This document shows, piece by piece, positions 1 through 12,780 of a DNA stretch of 64,000 nucleotides; position 1 is the stretch's first letter, and each line of letters begins with the position of its first letter. Under the pieces are notes generated by a model. It was not told the DNA's origin. It saw only the letters and a list, made by a program, of their open reading frames with translations, and made no database searches. This DNA comes from Vespa crabro (taxonomy: Eukaryota > Arthropoda > Insecta > Hymenoptera > Vespidae). The stretch covers positions 1,391,001 through 1,455,000 of the forward strand of contig NC_060970.1 of assembly GCF_910589235.1 (NCBI RefSeq). The letters are read 5' to 3'. The position numbers were made by a program, and so were the translations under genes.

Positions 1-2580
1 ATAAAAAAACTAATAGAAAAATATAATTTTATATTTGCAAAAAACAAATATGATGTAGGCACCGTTTCGGACTACGAAGCGCAAATAAACTTACTGGTTG
101 ATAAATACTGTAGTAAGAGACCATATAGATGCACTATAGAAGATAAAAAAGAGATAGAAAATCAAATAGCAAAACTATTAGAAAATAAATTAATCGAAGA
201 ATCTTATAGTCCGTTTGCAGCACCAGTAACTCTAGCATTCAATAGAGATGAAAACAAACGATCATGATTGTGTATAGATTTCTGCAAATTGAACAAGATA
301 GTTACATCACAAGCTCAACCATTCTCTTTAATAAAAGATTTAATATTAAAAGCAAGAAACTGTAAATACTTCACCATATTAGATTTAAATTCCGCTTTCT
401 GGTCAATTCCATTACGTGTTGAAGATAGACAAAAAACAGGATTCGTTACACAAGAGGGGCACTTCCAATAGAATCTACCGTTCGGATTAAAAACATCACC
501 AGCCATTTTCCAAAGAATACTATCTAATATTTTAAGAAAGCACAAATTAAAAGATTTTTCAGAGAATTACATAGACGACATATTAATTTTTTCAGTATCA
601 TTTGAAGAATATATAGAACACATAGAAAGAGTAATGAAAGCAATAGTAAACGAAGGTTTCAGACTAAAATTTAAAAAATGTACATTTGCAACAGAATCAG
701 TGAAATATCTTGGACTCATAATAGAGCACAATAAAGTAAGACCAGTGAAAGATACTCTAATCTCAATACAAAATTCTCCCACTCCAAAAACCCAAAAGAA
801 TATTAGACAGTTTCTCGGAAAAATAAACTTCTATCATGAATATATACCGAAAAGCTCAATACTGCTAGACCCATTACATAAACTATTAAGAAAAAATGAA
901 AATTTTATATGGTCTGAAGAGTGTGAAAAATCTTTCACAAATATAAAAAAATTATGTTCTCAACCAGTGTTGCAAATATTTGATAAAAATTTACCGATAA
1001 GAATTTACACGGATGCATCACTAGATGTATCTGTTTAAATATTGGTGCAATATTTAAACAGATACAAAGTGATGGTAAAGAAAAGCCAGTAGCGTACTTT
1101 TCGAAAAAATTGAATGATTCACAAAAAAGAAAAAAAGCAATTTACGTAGAATGCCTGGCAATCAAGGAAGCGATAAAGTATTGGCAACATTGGCTGATCG
1201 GAAGAAAGTTCACAATATTCACAGACCATAAACCATTAGAAGGTATAAACATAAAAGCTAGAACAGATGAAGAATTTGGGGAGTTAATATACTATTTGTT
1301 ACAATATGATTTTCAAATTAAATATATTCCGGGAAAAGATAACGCTGAAGCAGATAGTTTAAGTAGAAATCGAGCACTAGAACCATCCGAAAATACGGAA
1401 GAAATACAAAAAATAGCTAGTCTAATAAAAATAAAGGAGATAAAAACAGATCAAAAAGAAAATAAAACACTGCAGAGAACTAAAACAAAATTAATAGAAA
1501 AAGACGGACTATTCTATACAAAAATTAGAAATAATGAAAAGATAATTTTATCTACAGAATTAAGTTCAAAATTAATTAAAGAAATACACTCTGAATGGTG
1601 TCATATAGGGATCAAACAAATGATAAACAGGATATCTCCTTATTATACAGCTAAAGGTATAACTGCAAATATAAAAAAAATTTGCCAGAATTGTGAAATA
1701 TGTATTAAGAACAAATCCAGAGGGCAAGGAAAATATGGACTGATGTCACAATTAGGACCAGCAACAAAAACATTTGAAATAATGTCTATAGACACTATTG
1801 GAGGCTTCGGAGGACAAAGATCGAAAAAAGATATCTCCACCTACTGGTGGACCATTTTACAATATACGCATTTATGGTAACATCAAAAACCCAGAGTGCA
1901 ACGGACTTCATCAAGCTGATAAATAAAGTGCTAGAAACACACAAAATAGGAATAATACTCGCAGATCAATACCCAGGAATAAACTCAAGAGAATTTAAGG
2001 AATTCCTAAGAGAAAATGAAACTAAACTAATTTTTACGGCTGTCAACACGCCCTTCTCCAACGGTCTAAACGAGAGACTGAATCAGACCCTAGTAAACAA
2101 AATAAGATGCAGGATAAATGAGAAACATAAAAAAGCGCTTGGACAACGATCGCTAAAGAATTTTTGGATAAATATAATGAAACAGAGCATACAGTAACCG
2201 GCTTTACGCCTAAGTATTTGTTAGATGACACGAACACCCAGCATTTTACCCGAAGAAATAAAAAGAAAAAACAGTAAAGAAAATTGGATTAGAGGTAAAG
2301 CTCTAGAAAGAATAAAAAAATCACACGAATATAATAAAAAGATATTTAACAAGAATAGAAAAAATCACCGGTTTAACACAGGAGATCTGGTATATATAGA
2401 AGATGGCAATAGGTTGAATAGAAAGAAATGGGACGAATTGAGAATTGGCCCTTTCCAAATAATAAAAAAAAAATTTCAGAATCAGTATACAAAATAAAAA
2501 CAAGAAAACGAATACAAGAAACTGGATTTGTCCACATAGCAAAATTACTTCCAATATCAGAAGATGGAGACAAGGACTAA
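1..2580 (+). pseudogene. Ty3/gypsy retrotransposon pol (RT, RNase H, integrase), broken, 5' end outside window
   Basis: Pol remnant in conventional order. The RT runs through frame 1 from base 1 with a CIDFCKLNK block near 274, PFGL near 478 and the catalytic YIDDILIF motif near 570. RNase H follows (IYTDAS near 1006, TDHKPLE near 1218). The integrase has an HHCC zinc domain (EIHSEWCHIG to CQNCEICIK, 1580-1720), core blocks SIDTIG, ADQYPG and NERLNQT (1785-2085), and a C-terminal GDLVYIE/IGPFQII module near 2380-2465. Lesions: in-frame TGA at 265 and TAG at 469 (the position expected to be Trp), a frame change at the 1026-1066 hairpin, and more shifts near 1845, 2134, 2230 and 2490. The reading ends at TAA 2578-2580, just before a polypurine run. 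Gag and protease would lie left of the window. The superfamily is secure; the exact clade is not. Confidence 0.93.
1026..1066. repeat. Perfect 19-bp inverted repeat inside the RNase H coding region
   Basis: The arms are 1026-1044 and 1048-1066 with a 3-base loop. The right arm matches the expected coding sequence (GAIFKQIQSDGK in the downstream frame). The left arm is its exact reverse complement and introduces the TAA at 1036-1038 and the frame change. Confidence 0.9.
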
Positions 2581-2600
2581 AAATTGTAGGAATTTTATCC

Positions 2601-2950
2601 TGGGGGGGGGCGATGTAAAGAAAATATACTTTCTTAAGTTAGATTTGCCGCGCTTCTCATGTCCCGCCTTTTGATTGACTTTTGTTATTTACAAGTCGAG
2701 CTGTTAAGATTTTTAAGAAAAACGGGCATTAAGAAATAGGACTTAGACGAGAGATATAGGATGAGAGATTACTAAGAAACTTTATAAAGAATATATTAAA
2801 TAAAATTTAAATTGTGAATAATAAACGTAAATTGTCGTTTCTTTATTCACAGGTAAGACTGTAAATAGTAAATAATCGCTAATTAATAAATAAAGATTTA
2901 TAATCTTTGTTCACAGAGAAACATATTTTCGTTTATCACCTCACCTAATA
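2601..2950 (+). repeat. Polypurine tract and probable 3' LTR of the gypsy element at 1-2580
   Basis: A G-run at 2602-2610 sits 22 bases after the pol stop, and a TG-beginning sequence (TGTAAAGAAAATATAC) starts at 2614, the usual order of polypurine tract then LTR. AATAAA-like signals occur near 2815 and 2890. The 3' edge is not defined because the 5' LTR is outside the window; the end before the AT microsatellite is a guess. Confidence 0.55.
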
Positions 2951-2956
2951 AATTCG

Positions 2957-2980
2957 ATATATATATATATATATATATAT
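2957..2980. repeat. (AT)n microsatellite
   Basis: Uninterrupted AT dinucleotides immediately after the probable LTR. Confidence 0.9.
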
Positions 2981-2984
2981 TTGG

Positions 2985-5510
2985 TACGAAATGTTCACAA
3001 GGTGGCGCTTTGTTATTCTTATCGCAATTGTTGAGAGGCTAGTTAAGATCCTCATGTGGTAACGAAGTTTTGTCATCTCGTAATAATAGGTTATTAAGAT
3101 TTTTTTTTCTAACTTACAAATTCGTCCAATATAGACAATTGATCATCATAGATGAGATTTCTACGATATAATGTTCGCAAGTTATGAAAATGTTGCTTTT
3201 TAGAAATATTCGCGAAAATAATATTGTCGTCCACATGTTCATCACCGTGCTATTACTCTTTATTTTTTCTCGATTTTTCGTCCTTTATTTTCACAATGTG
3301 TGTGCTTCTTAAAATAATTTATCCTTAAAGTAACTTAGTCTAATAATTATTAATTGTGGCTGATCGTATTATGTGTTATATTCGATTTTTATTTAAATCG
3401 TATATATTCTAGTACACATATTTACAATACATCATACGTATAATACATATGCATATATGTATATTCTTGGTGTATATTATACATGGATACTAATACTATA
3501 TATATATATGCACATATATCACACGTACACGTTGTATCTATGAGTCGTCATGGGTAAATATATATGTTCATACATATGTTATAGATACGCTTATATACAT
3601 GTGTAAAATTCTCAAAATTAAGGCATTTCTTTGTCACATCGGTGAGCGAGTGTTCTATTTCGTCCGGAATTATCAATGTCAAGCAAATGCTATCTTATTT
3701 ATAATATAAAATAAGGATAAATATATGTAAATAGATCGGAAGAAAATGGTAGGATTTGAAAGGAAAGAAAGGACATTCTATAAGAGCTTGTGTTGTTCTC
3801 AAAAGAGTATTATATTATTGTTTATGTTATAATGCATACTACATATACTGCCTGCTATATATTATATGTAACATACATACATATTTTATAGATATAATAC
3901 ATAAAATTCTACGAGTCGACGAAGTTGAAAATACAAAGCACAGTGAAAGTCATGTGTTATATTTTGCTGTTTTTCTTATGTAGTCGAGGTAAGCTAAATG
4001 TGTTGTTAAAAAAAAAGGTCAACTTTGTTTTGATATATGAAGGAACGTAAATACGAATAAATCTTCTATTACATTATCAGAAATGATATTGTTAATGGTT
4101 CTCGGAAATTTGTTTTCGTGTACGACTTTATGAGAGATTTGTGCCGGGGATGGTGTACCATGGTATAAGTGACCTCTTCTACTCAGAATGATACGATACT
4201 TACTCGCAATAACATTCTCGGCTATTCTTCTGTTACATAAGTATTTGCGTGTTAATTATTCCAGTGAAAATTTAACTATATTTTGTTTTAGAATAATTAA
4301 TAATTATCATAATTATTAATAATTATACTATGTATTTTTATTAAAAAATAATTAGCATCGTGAACATTATTAATATTTTTTAGATAATATTGTGATTCGT
4401 GGGTGATGTTATTTTTTAATTTTTTTATTACCGTTACAATGTTTTTGTTTATTTCATTATTACTTTTTATTAGTAAGAATTTGAGTAATCTTTTATTTTT
4501 TAACTTTAAGTAATCTTTTATACTTTTAACAATTTTTTTGTATTGTACAATGATATTGTTATTGTTTTTTTTTCAGATTATGATTGCAGTTGTTCGTGCA
4601 GCCATAGATGAATCAATCTTTGTTTCGATAAAATAAAGAAGGAATTGTGAAGTAGATTTGTTGTTAATGTTTTTCGGTTAATTTAAATTTGTTTGTGTTT
4701 TATGATGTTAAAAAACTTTTAGGAATATGTCTCTATGAATAATTTGGGTGCAAAGCAGTTATAGAGTCAATATTTGTTCGCATAGAATTTTATTTTTCTT
4801 TTTTTCTACAATCAGATATACTGTATATATGAAACAAGCAATAGATATTCGCGAATTATATTCATTATTTGCCTCTTACTTATTAAATAATTATTGCGTA
4901 TTTGAGTCAGTGCATCATGGAAGATGATCAAGGATCTAGTACACTTCCATAGAAGAATATTGGTAAATAAATGCTTTAATTTAATAGCTAACATAATTCT
5001 ACAATGTTTTTTATTTCTATTAATTTAATAAAAATTGTGTTTAATCCTTTTTCAGATTTACATTGTCATTAAGTCAATGTATTACAAATTCAATCTAATT
5101 AATTTTCCATCTACGTTGATTTATTTAATTATGGACCTATTGCGGACCAGCTTACATAAATTTCGAGCTACAACTGGGCGAATGTTTTGGAGCTATTGTA
5201 GATTTTCTTAAGCAGTGAGTGAACAAATTTAAGTCCCTACAGTATATATTATGTTGAGGATGAAAGATTTCACTTAAGATAAGTTATTGTTTGTAATTTT
5301 TTCTATTAATTGTTAACGAGCATAACCATTAATAATTAATGTTTTGGATTTGCTCGTGAATGATACATTTGTAATTGTTTTTTTATTGAGCATAGTCTAG
5401 TTTCATTTGCTTAGAACAGTATCTTCTTATTTTATTGGTATGAGTCATTTAAGTAATATGAGTCATGCAATTAATTAACTAACTTCAAAAGTCAAAGATC
5501 TTTATTTTTT
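2985..5510. other. AT-rich stretch with no supported gene
   Basis: Short open frames here (for example 3756-3983) have composition-driven Ile/Tyr/Leu-rich translations with no recognisable motif. TA-rich near-repeats occur at 3400-3620, and several polypyrimidine-AG sites resemble splice acceptors, but no consistent exon chain was found. Confidence 0.6.
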
Positions 5511-5754
5511 TTTTCGTTGGCAGTTTATGTAATTGATTTGAATTGCGTATATGTAACTGATATATTTAATAACAATTCAGTAGCTAATTCTATATATCAT
5601 ATGAGGGTTTTTTTGTGTAGTATAGAATATGCTGATCGGACAAATCTACATTACATTTTCCTATATTATAATCAAAAACACATTCAGTTTTTTACGTGTG
5701 TAATTATTTTTGCATACAGTTACTGTTTCCGTCAAATATTTTGTCGAATATTAC

Positions 5755-6180
5755 GGATTTTCAGCGAGCATAGTCTTGATGAGGTCCGTATCCGTCGTTG
5801 CTGGGCAGCCGCTGCGATCTTCATCTTTCAAATCAAAATTGCCAGCTCTAAATTTCTTAAACCAATTGCGGAAGGTTCTAATAGTCATAGTACCACTCCC
5901 ACAAATGGTGCAAATCTCGTCTGCAGTGTCCTTTGCATTATTACCTTTTTTAAAGCAATGAAGCATAACATGCCGGAAATGCTTTTTTTGGCTATCCATA
6001 TTGAACGACGTAGAAAAAGATTTCAAAAGAGACTTTGTCACCGACGAAACGAACTTTGAAAGAGCTGTGAAACGACTGAAATTGATGCCATAAACGGACA
6101 ACAGATAAACCTACATATTTACTAACATAGCCGGCTCGAGGTCATACATAGCGTAGCGCTGAAAAAACATGGGACACCCT
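5755..6180 (-). pseudogene. Mariner transposase, N-terminal half, with one terminal repeat
   Basis: The minus strand encodes a mariner-type N-terminal helix-turn-helix domain: MDSQKKHFRHVMLHCFKKG, followed by IRTFRNWFKKFRAGNFDLKD and SGCPATTDTDLIKTMLAENP. The terminal sequence AGGGTGTCCCATG (reading inward from about 6180) resembles the end of the mariner remnant at 54190-54760 (AGGGTGTTCCATA). The protein reading collapses after about 5755, so the DDD catalytic half is missing. It abuts LINE sequence at about 6190, suggesting insertion into or beside that LINE. The family call is strong; the truncation point is approximate. Confidence 0.85.
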
Positions 6181-6189
6181 AATATATTT

Positions 6190-7250
6190 TTGTTGAATTG
6201 GATGACATATTATTTCTAATTTTTCCATTGTGGCCGGTAAAAAGCTAAAATAAGTTTTCATAAATATTAAATCTTGTATAAGTTTTTCTTGTTTTGAATA
6301 AATATTTTCCTTCATATCTTTTCCGCTTTACGTTTCTCTTTTATTATATACATTAGAGTTTCGTTGAATTTATACGCTACGTTGGTTGTCGGCGGTGTTG
6401 ATAACCAATCGCCGACTGCTGTTTGAATTATTTTCGTGAGTTTTTCCTTTACTTCTGTAATGTCTTCTGTTATGTTAACTTCTATATTGCAATTTGTTGT
6501 TTATCTAATTCTTTCTTAAATTCTTTCCAATTTGTTTTTCCAGTTTTTAATGTACTTGCGTTAGTTAATTATGATTTACTGCAAAGATGCATAATATAAG
6601 TAGCATATGATCCGAATTTAGTTCTCATAATATCCTTACCTTTGTTACGTGTAGTTTAAAATTTGCTATAAAGAAATCTATGATATCTGAAACTGCTTCA
6701 GCATTTGTCGGTTAATGAGTTGGTTTATCTTTCGTTATTACAGTTAGTTTTTAGTTTTATATCACTTTTTGTATAAGTTTGCCTCTTGTTAATTAATCAC
6801 GATCTCCGTGATTTTTTGTATTGAAATCTTTTCCTATTATATAATTGTTTCGTTTGGGTAGTATTTCGTTTATTTCTTTCTCGATTAATACATGATTCGG
6901 TGAAATATATCATGATATCACAAGAATTTGCTGTCTTTCCAGGCATACTTTAATACTGGTGATCTGTGCGTATTTTTCTTTTAGTCCTTGCATCAGATAA
7001 TGTTTTATTTCTTTCCGAACTTAAGATGCAATCCCTCCTTTTGTTCTGCTTGATCTATTTGGTGTTGTGTATATGTAGAATGGATCTATGTTAAAGTGAT
7101 TAAGTGGTATTTCGTGTAATTCCTGTAATCATATAGTCATAGGCATATGTCTATCATGTGTTGATAGAGAAATTCCTGTAGTTGGATATTTTTTCTTTGT
7201 AGTCCATTACAATGTTAGATTATTATTTTTAGCATTCCCTTTACATTAAT
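6190..7250 (-). pseudogene. LINE (non-LTR) ORF2 endonuclease region, heavily decayed
   Basis: Translating the minus strand across many stops and shifts gives the order of an APE-type LINE endonuclease. ELHEIPLNHFNIDPFYIYTT lies near 7090-7125. A GKDFNTKNHGDRD block near 6830 corresponds to the family GDFNAKH motif, and a NSDHMLL block near 6610 to the SDH motif. A linker (WLSTPPTTNVAYKFNETL) near 6350-6400 precedes where RT should begin. RT itself is absent; the mariner remnant starts at 6180. No single open frame exceeds about 40 codons. This is a Jockey/I-like endonuclease by motif order; the clade is not determined. Confidence 0.65.
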
Positions 7251-7652
7251 TTTCAATGCGAATTTTGGTTTACTGTGAGTTTTATGATCGTATCATAAAA
7301 TAGAATATAAACGAATAGTGAAATCCCTTTATAGTGGCTTATATCTTTATATATCTTTTATATATCTTTTGGTATCTTTTGTTTGATGAGTGTAGTAGCT
7401 TACATTTTTTCTCTTAGTATCTTTATAGCTTTTCAACTTGAATTTTTGTATTATTATCTGGAGGATAGTAGTATGTATGTGTTCCATTTCAAATTGCTTT
7501 TAAGCAAATTTATTAATAGAACGCTTCAATACGAAGTGGTGCTTTTAAAAATATTTTCCTCGCAGATGATATTAATGTATTAATAAGTGGAAAACAGAGT
7601 CGCACTTCATCAGCTATCCTGTGTTGAATATGCATTACACATGTAATATGTA

Positions 7653-8335
7653 TTATATTTGCATAAAATAATTTAATTTCTTCCCTCTTTTGACCATATA
7701 TAGTGCTGCATCTGTCGTAAATAGAGGAACTTTTTTTTTACTACAATTTGGTAATAAAATTCTTAAAGCTGAATTTATAAAGTGAGATATAGTTGCATAA
7801 TTTATTTCTTCTATTATTTTAGAAAACAATAAGCGCATTTTTGAAGGTTCATTCTCACAGAGCTATTTTACTATTAAGTTTGTATTACCCTGCTACATTG
7901 GTCGTTTCGTCTACAGAAATTCGTATGTAATATTCTCCTATATCTTGCTTAATTGTCTGAATGCTTGAATTATAGCATTCATCTAAGTAATTTTTTCGTA
8001 ATATAGATTCGTCCGGAACTGAATCATCTATATATTTTGCAAGAAAATTTCTCCGTGTATGGTTATTTAAAGAACTCCACGGTATATTACCAGGAACCAT
8101 TACTTGCGTTAAATCTTTGTAAAATTCATTCTTTCTTTAATTTGATGATTGGTGCTCACTTTCTCGTTTATATGGATCACTTTGTTCTTCAACATTTCTT
8201 TTATGTTTAAATGTATTCATATGGTGCACTAATTGTAATTTTCTTTCGTTTTTCACACTTTTACCACAGATTTCATAATAAATACTTTTTTAATTATTTT
8301 CATTATTTTCATCTTAAATATTCAAAAACACTTTA
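7653..8335 (-). pseudogene. hAT-superfamily-like transposase remnant (BED/CGGBP1-like N-terminus)
   Basis: Three consecutive minus-strand blocks share the order of a hAT-related protein family common in arthropods. A zinc-finger-like start (ICGKSVKNERKLQLVHHMNT, near 8200-8275) comes first, then GNIPWSSLNNHTRRNFLAKY and an YIRISVDETTNVAG block (7885-8100). Last is FINSALRILLPNCSKKKVPL with FTTDAALYMVKRGKKL (7653-7838). The VDETT and TDAA.YM motifs are the recognisable ones. The C-terminal dimerisation domain is missing and the frame breaks near 7870 and 8110. The first Cys of the finger seems lost. Identification is by motif memory only. Confidence 0.6.
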
Positions 8336-8339
8336 CTAA

Positions 8340-9870
8340 ATTTACACACTTTTCGATAGCATTAAACTAATCTGACTTCACTATTCGAATTTGAAACGTT
8401 AACTGAATTTTAAATTAAATATTTAATGCTCAATGAGTGCTTCGAAGTCATGAAAACATACTTCATTGTTTAGTTAGTACATATTACGCGTTATTACTTT
8501 AGGAAATTATTATTATGATTGCTATGTAGAATGAATTTACAGATAGATGACATATTAAAATATTTTAATAAATAATGAGCACCGTGAACATGAAATATAC
8601 ATAAATAAGACAAATAATATATGCATTAATATACTGCATATGTTTTTAAACATAAATTTGCAGAGTCTATGCTTTATGCAAAGAATGCAAAATAAAAAAT
8701 ATTTTAATACTTTCTAATCATGAAAAGTATTTATAGTTGGGTTCATTGATTTCTTCTTTTTTTCTTTATATAAAAATATGCATTTAAATAAATATCTGGA
8801 GTCTAATTATTGGTATATCCTTTAATTAATAATTGTTTTGCACGTTTTCTTACTATGCTACTATACTCAAATATGTCATTATTGTCTGTATTAATCGTAC
8901 CGAGATTTTTATATATCTATTCGTATCATAACTGGTTAAATGACTGGTTCTGAAATAAAAGTTATATTTTGTCAAATTGTATGCATATAATGGTGAATTT
9001 AATATAGAAAATAATAAACAAAACTACTTTTAGATAATGATAAAAAAATTATTTATTTTTCATTTTAATGTTCAAGAAGAGCAGAGAACAAGAGCAATGT
9101 ATTTTCTTTCACTTAGAACTAAATGACAGATGTTTCAATTTGGTCAGTTCATTTTTTATAGATTATAAATTTTTCTAGTCTGTTCTTTCCACGAATATAT
9201 TTTCTCTACACTCACCGCAGATTTTAAATACTCTAATGTCCTTATAATATCTTAGTTTGCACGTTTCCCGTACATGTGAATTATTACTTGTATTTGTTGA
9301 TATTTCTTGGATTATTACTTATATTTGATATTTGTATGTTTTGTTCTTGCAATTTTAGGTATATCGTGGCAAATTTTTCTGGGAGATAGAACAAGAATTC
9401 ATGTTGATAGTTTCTCTCCTATTGTTCGTTCAAATCCATGCAGATACATTGGTTAATCAAAAATATTAAAAAATATTTAATGTTGACATCTGGAAGATTT
9501 AAATTTCATATTATATTTTCTCGACATTTGATCAGTTATGTCCACATCGAATTTAGTATTATTATACAATAATAAGTAACTATTTCAGGTAAACGGTTTA
9601 ATTTTGATGTACTCTTTTGTTTCGTTTACTTTTATAAATTGTCAAAAAATTAGCTGATTTATAAATTTTTATTGAAAAATATGCTATATTATCTTCCTTT
9701 TGTTAAATATTGGTAATTCTTTTTTGTTTTACCGAATAGTTTTAATTAATATTGTATTTTTTTTTCTTGATATTTTTTGTAACTCTACATGGAAGACACA
9801 GACTAATGAAATTCGGATCATGTACTCTTATATTTAACAAAGATTTTATTAATTAATATATTATAATGGT
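8340..9870. other. AT-rich stretch with no supported gene
   Basis: No transposase, RT or conserved motif recognised in any frame; only short homopolymer and TA-rich runs. Confidence 0.5.
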
Positions 9871-9874
9871 ACAA

Positions 9875-10012
9875 CTCATCTTCTTTACTCTTTACTCTTT
9901 GTTCGTTCTATTCAAAGCCGTTTTCTATTCTCTTTACTCTTTGCTTGGTCTACTTAAAACCGCCTTTTTTTCTCTTTACTCTTTACTCTTTGCTTGGTCT
10001 ACTCAAGACTGT
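9875..10012. repeat. Tandem repeat rich in TCTTTACTCTTTGCTTGGTC
   Basis: Three imperfect units of roughly 45-50 bp carry TTACTCTTTGYTYGKTCTA followed by (T/C)AAAGCCG-like spacers. The copies begin near 9885, 9930 and 9980. Confidence 0.75.
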
Positions 10013-10237
10013 CCTCTGTAATGATCACATTTATGTACACGCATTCGGTAATTCTGATAGTTCTTTGTCTTATTTGTTACTTTTCTTGCTTTAATTTTAG
10101 TTGGAAACAGTTGTTTATTAACGGAGAGATTCATGGCCAGTTTGTAACAATTTTAGCTATTTTCAATAAATTTATTTCATACTTCAGAAATCAAAGAATA
10201 TTTATCAGTTTATAGAGGTTGACTTCGAATACTTTTT

Positions 10238-10858
10238 TCATTTTATTTGGTTCTTATATGGTTCAATGACCGATAATACAATGTCTTCTAATTTTTTTCC
10301 ATCAGCTGCATACACGCAAAAGTTACATACGTATACTGTACAAGCTTCAGACAGCGTTCTGACTAGTATTCCGTAATTTGTGATTTTTGCGGAATTATAT
10401 GTTTTAATTAAAAGTCTACCTCTCCACGGAATTATACACTCATCCAGAGACAATTGTTGATATGGTTTATACACATCGTTAAATTTTTGCTTTAAATAAT
10501 CTATGATAGGCTGGATTTTCGCAAGTCTATGCGAATTGTGAGAAATGCTGTCATTGTTACAAAAATGCCAGCTCTGCATTATTTGTAAAAATCTGTTTCT
10601 GCTTATTATTTTCGAGAAGAATGGTGTTTCTATAGTTGGATCCGTGGACCAATAGTCATAGAGAACGTTTTTCTTTACTTGTCCCATTAGAATTATTAGG
10701 CCCAAAAATTTCTTCATTTTAAATACTGTGATGTCTGTCCATTTTTTCGTTTTTGGTATTATTCTATATTTTTCTATGACTTGATAATGATATTTATTGG
10801 ATTCTTTCACCAAGTACTCAACCAGGTCATTTCCAATGAATAAATTTACAATATCCAT
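10238..10858 (-). pseudogene. piggyBac-like transposase, internal fragment (206-codon open frame)
   Basis: An uninterrupted minus-strand frame matches the DDE_Tnp_1_7 (piggyBac) core. It starts MDIVNLFIGNDLVEYLVKES, then FLGLIILMGQVKKNVLYDYW, FFSKIISRNRFLQIMQSWHF and QQLSLDECIIPWRGRL, which carries the first catalytic Asp. ITNYGILVRTLSEA and DIVLSVIEPYK follow. The reading stops just before the expected second catalytic block (YxDNYY), so the C-terminal half with the second and third Asp and the Cys-rich finger is absent. The acidic N-terminus is also missing. The open frame with no stop suggests this copy is younger than its neighbours. No flanking TTAA ends were identified with confidence. 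Confidence 0.9.
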
Positions 10859-11239
10859 TACAATCAGGAATAAAATGTCGGTAACTTCACTACTTTCAAT
10901 ACTACTTGGTCGGTAACTACTTAGTCGGTAATTTTTTAATTGATAAAAATTTATTATCGATAAATTTATTATTTTTATGCACGCAATATTACCATCAATT
11001 GTCTTTTCTAATACACATAGGTAGTCCTACGAGTTAATTTCATAATTTTATGTTGATCAATTACTAAGGAAATATGTTATTTTATGTTAAATAATCATTA
11101 TTATTATTCGTCTATAAAAGGAATTATATTATTGAATAATTATTGAAAAATTATTTTATTATTGTTCATTGGTATATAATGGCATAAATATTTAAATTAC
11201 GCTTTATTCTATGAAAGGGAATAATTTTGTAATTATACT

Positions 11240-11440
11240 ATCAAAAGAAATGTTTTTGGTATTAATAATATGTAAGGAAATGTTTTTATAATAATAGTAT
11301 GAAAATGCTTTTATAATGATAATATGTTAGGAAATGTTTTTTAATAAAAGTAGTATAAAAATGTTTTTATAATGGTAATATGTTAGGAAAGTTTTTTATA
11401 ATAGCAGTAAAAAATGTTTTTATACTGGTAGTAAGTATGC
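11240..11440. repeat. Degenerate minisatellite, about 34-bp periodicity
   Basis: Repeated AAATGTTTTTATAATRRTARTATG units alternate with TATGTTAGGAAATG; about six imperfect copies. Confidence 0.75.
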
Positions 11441-11449
11441 GAAGAAATA

Positions 11450-12600
11450 AAAAAACAACAGGCTAAGACATATTGCGCAATAACATCCGCCGATTTCTAA
11501 GAAATGTACGTATCACGATTTCATCATAAATGTATATCATAAATGTATATATCTGACAAAAGCCGCATTGTAGAACCCAATATTTCTCGGAATTACATTT
11601 GGCTAAAGTCGTACGTCAGTTTCTCAGAAATAATAACTGGATAAAACAGGAGTTAGAATTCTTATAATTGAACGGAATAATAAAATATGTATAAGCCAAT
11701 TCTTAGAAATAATAACTGGAGTTAGAACCGGATTATAAAACCGGAATTAGAATTCTAAGAATTATACAGAATAATAAAATATACATAAGCTAATTCTTAG
11801 AATAGGGGATGAGAAAAATGACGCAAAATCACTCTACTTCATTTTCGACCAACGCCTATAAGAAAAGGCGTCTCGAATAAGCGACGCGCATGCGTAAAGC
11901 CGTTTTTCAATTATCGAATAAGTAGGAGCGTAGGGATTAATCGCACAGTCGAATTTCAACGAGCGTTCGGAACAAGTCGTTTTCACAAACCATACGGAAT
12001 AAGTTTTTATTGTGAATATTGGCAATTAAAGCTTCTGGTCTAAAACTAGAATGTTAGGGATTAAGTCTCAGATAGTTCCTAATAAAAATAATAATCTTAA
12101 AAACACAAGTCTTAAGGAAAAGACACTTTTAAGGAAAGAAGTTTTTGATTAATTTTTACGAAAAGTTCCTACTAGTTTACAACGATCTTAAGGAAGATCA
12201 GAGTGTTGTTAATAATTATTTTCGGACAGTATATCCTACGAATTAAGATCAGTTCTTTGTCGAATCGAATAAAGGAATTATTCTTGGAATTATTTTGAAG
12301 AAGTGACAAGCTCTTATGTTTTATAAGTTAATTTTTAGTTTTTATCTGTTCTAATTGAGTATTTCCTTTATACGTAAAATATCAGGTTTTGAGTGAAAAT
12401 AAAATATTATTTTTAGTTAAGTGAAGAGTTTAAGAGTACAATTTAATTTAAATTAATAAAATAAACGCATTCGCGTACGGTATCGATAATTTAAATATTA
12501 ACATAAATAAAAGTGAACTGTTATTTTCTGTACATCATTTTATTAACAATTACGTACTTTATTTGTAAGAATTAGGTGTCATCACTCATCACTTACGTTA
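11450..12600. other. Repeat-bearing AT-rich stretch; possible 3' LTR of the gypsy element at 12781-17165
   Basis: Two to three copies of a CAATTCTTAGAAATAATAACTGG-like block occur at about 11625-11800. On the minus strand, a purine run (AATGGGAGAAGG near 12612) followed by TGTTAACGTAAG at about 12602 has the layout of a polypurine tract and LTR start. No matching 5' LTR was found right of 17165, so the LTR assignment is weak. Confidence 0.35.
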
Positions 12601-12780
12601 ACACTCAAACCTTCTCCCATTCGACTTTTTTTTTTGGTAATCAAGGGTTTCTGGGTACAAGGAAAGGTAACTCAAGGAATAAATTTTTACTGGTGGATTA
12701 TACATTTTGGTAAATCAAAGGAGACTTCAACAAACTATCTTGATAACAGCAGTGGACAGTTTCTGTGATACCAGATATTT

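Noticed and set aside
3953..4623. A possible two-exon micro-gene: a hydrophobic start (MCYILLFFLCSR) before a GTAAGC donor at about 3988, joined to a Cys-rich end after TTTTTTTTTCAG at about 4576
   Set aside because: The spliced product is only about two dozen residues, the intron is about 590 bases, and many similar donor and acceptor sites occur in this AT-rich DNA. No support beyond a chance-level pattern.
5517..6059. A 180-codon plus-strand open frame
   Set aside because: Its right half is antisense to the mariner N-terminal domain and its left half is hydrophobic, AT-driven sequence without motif.
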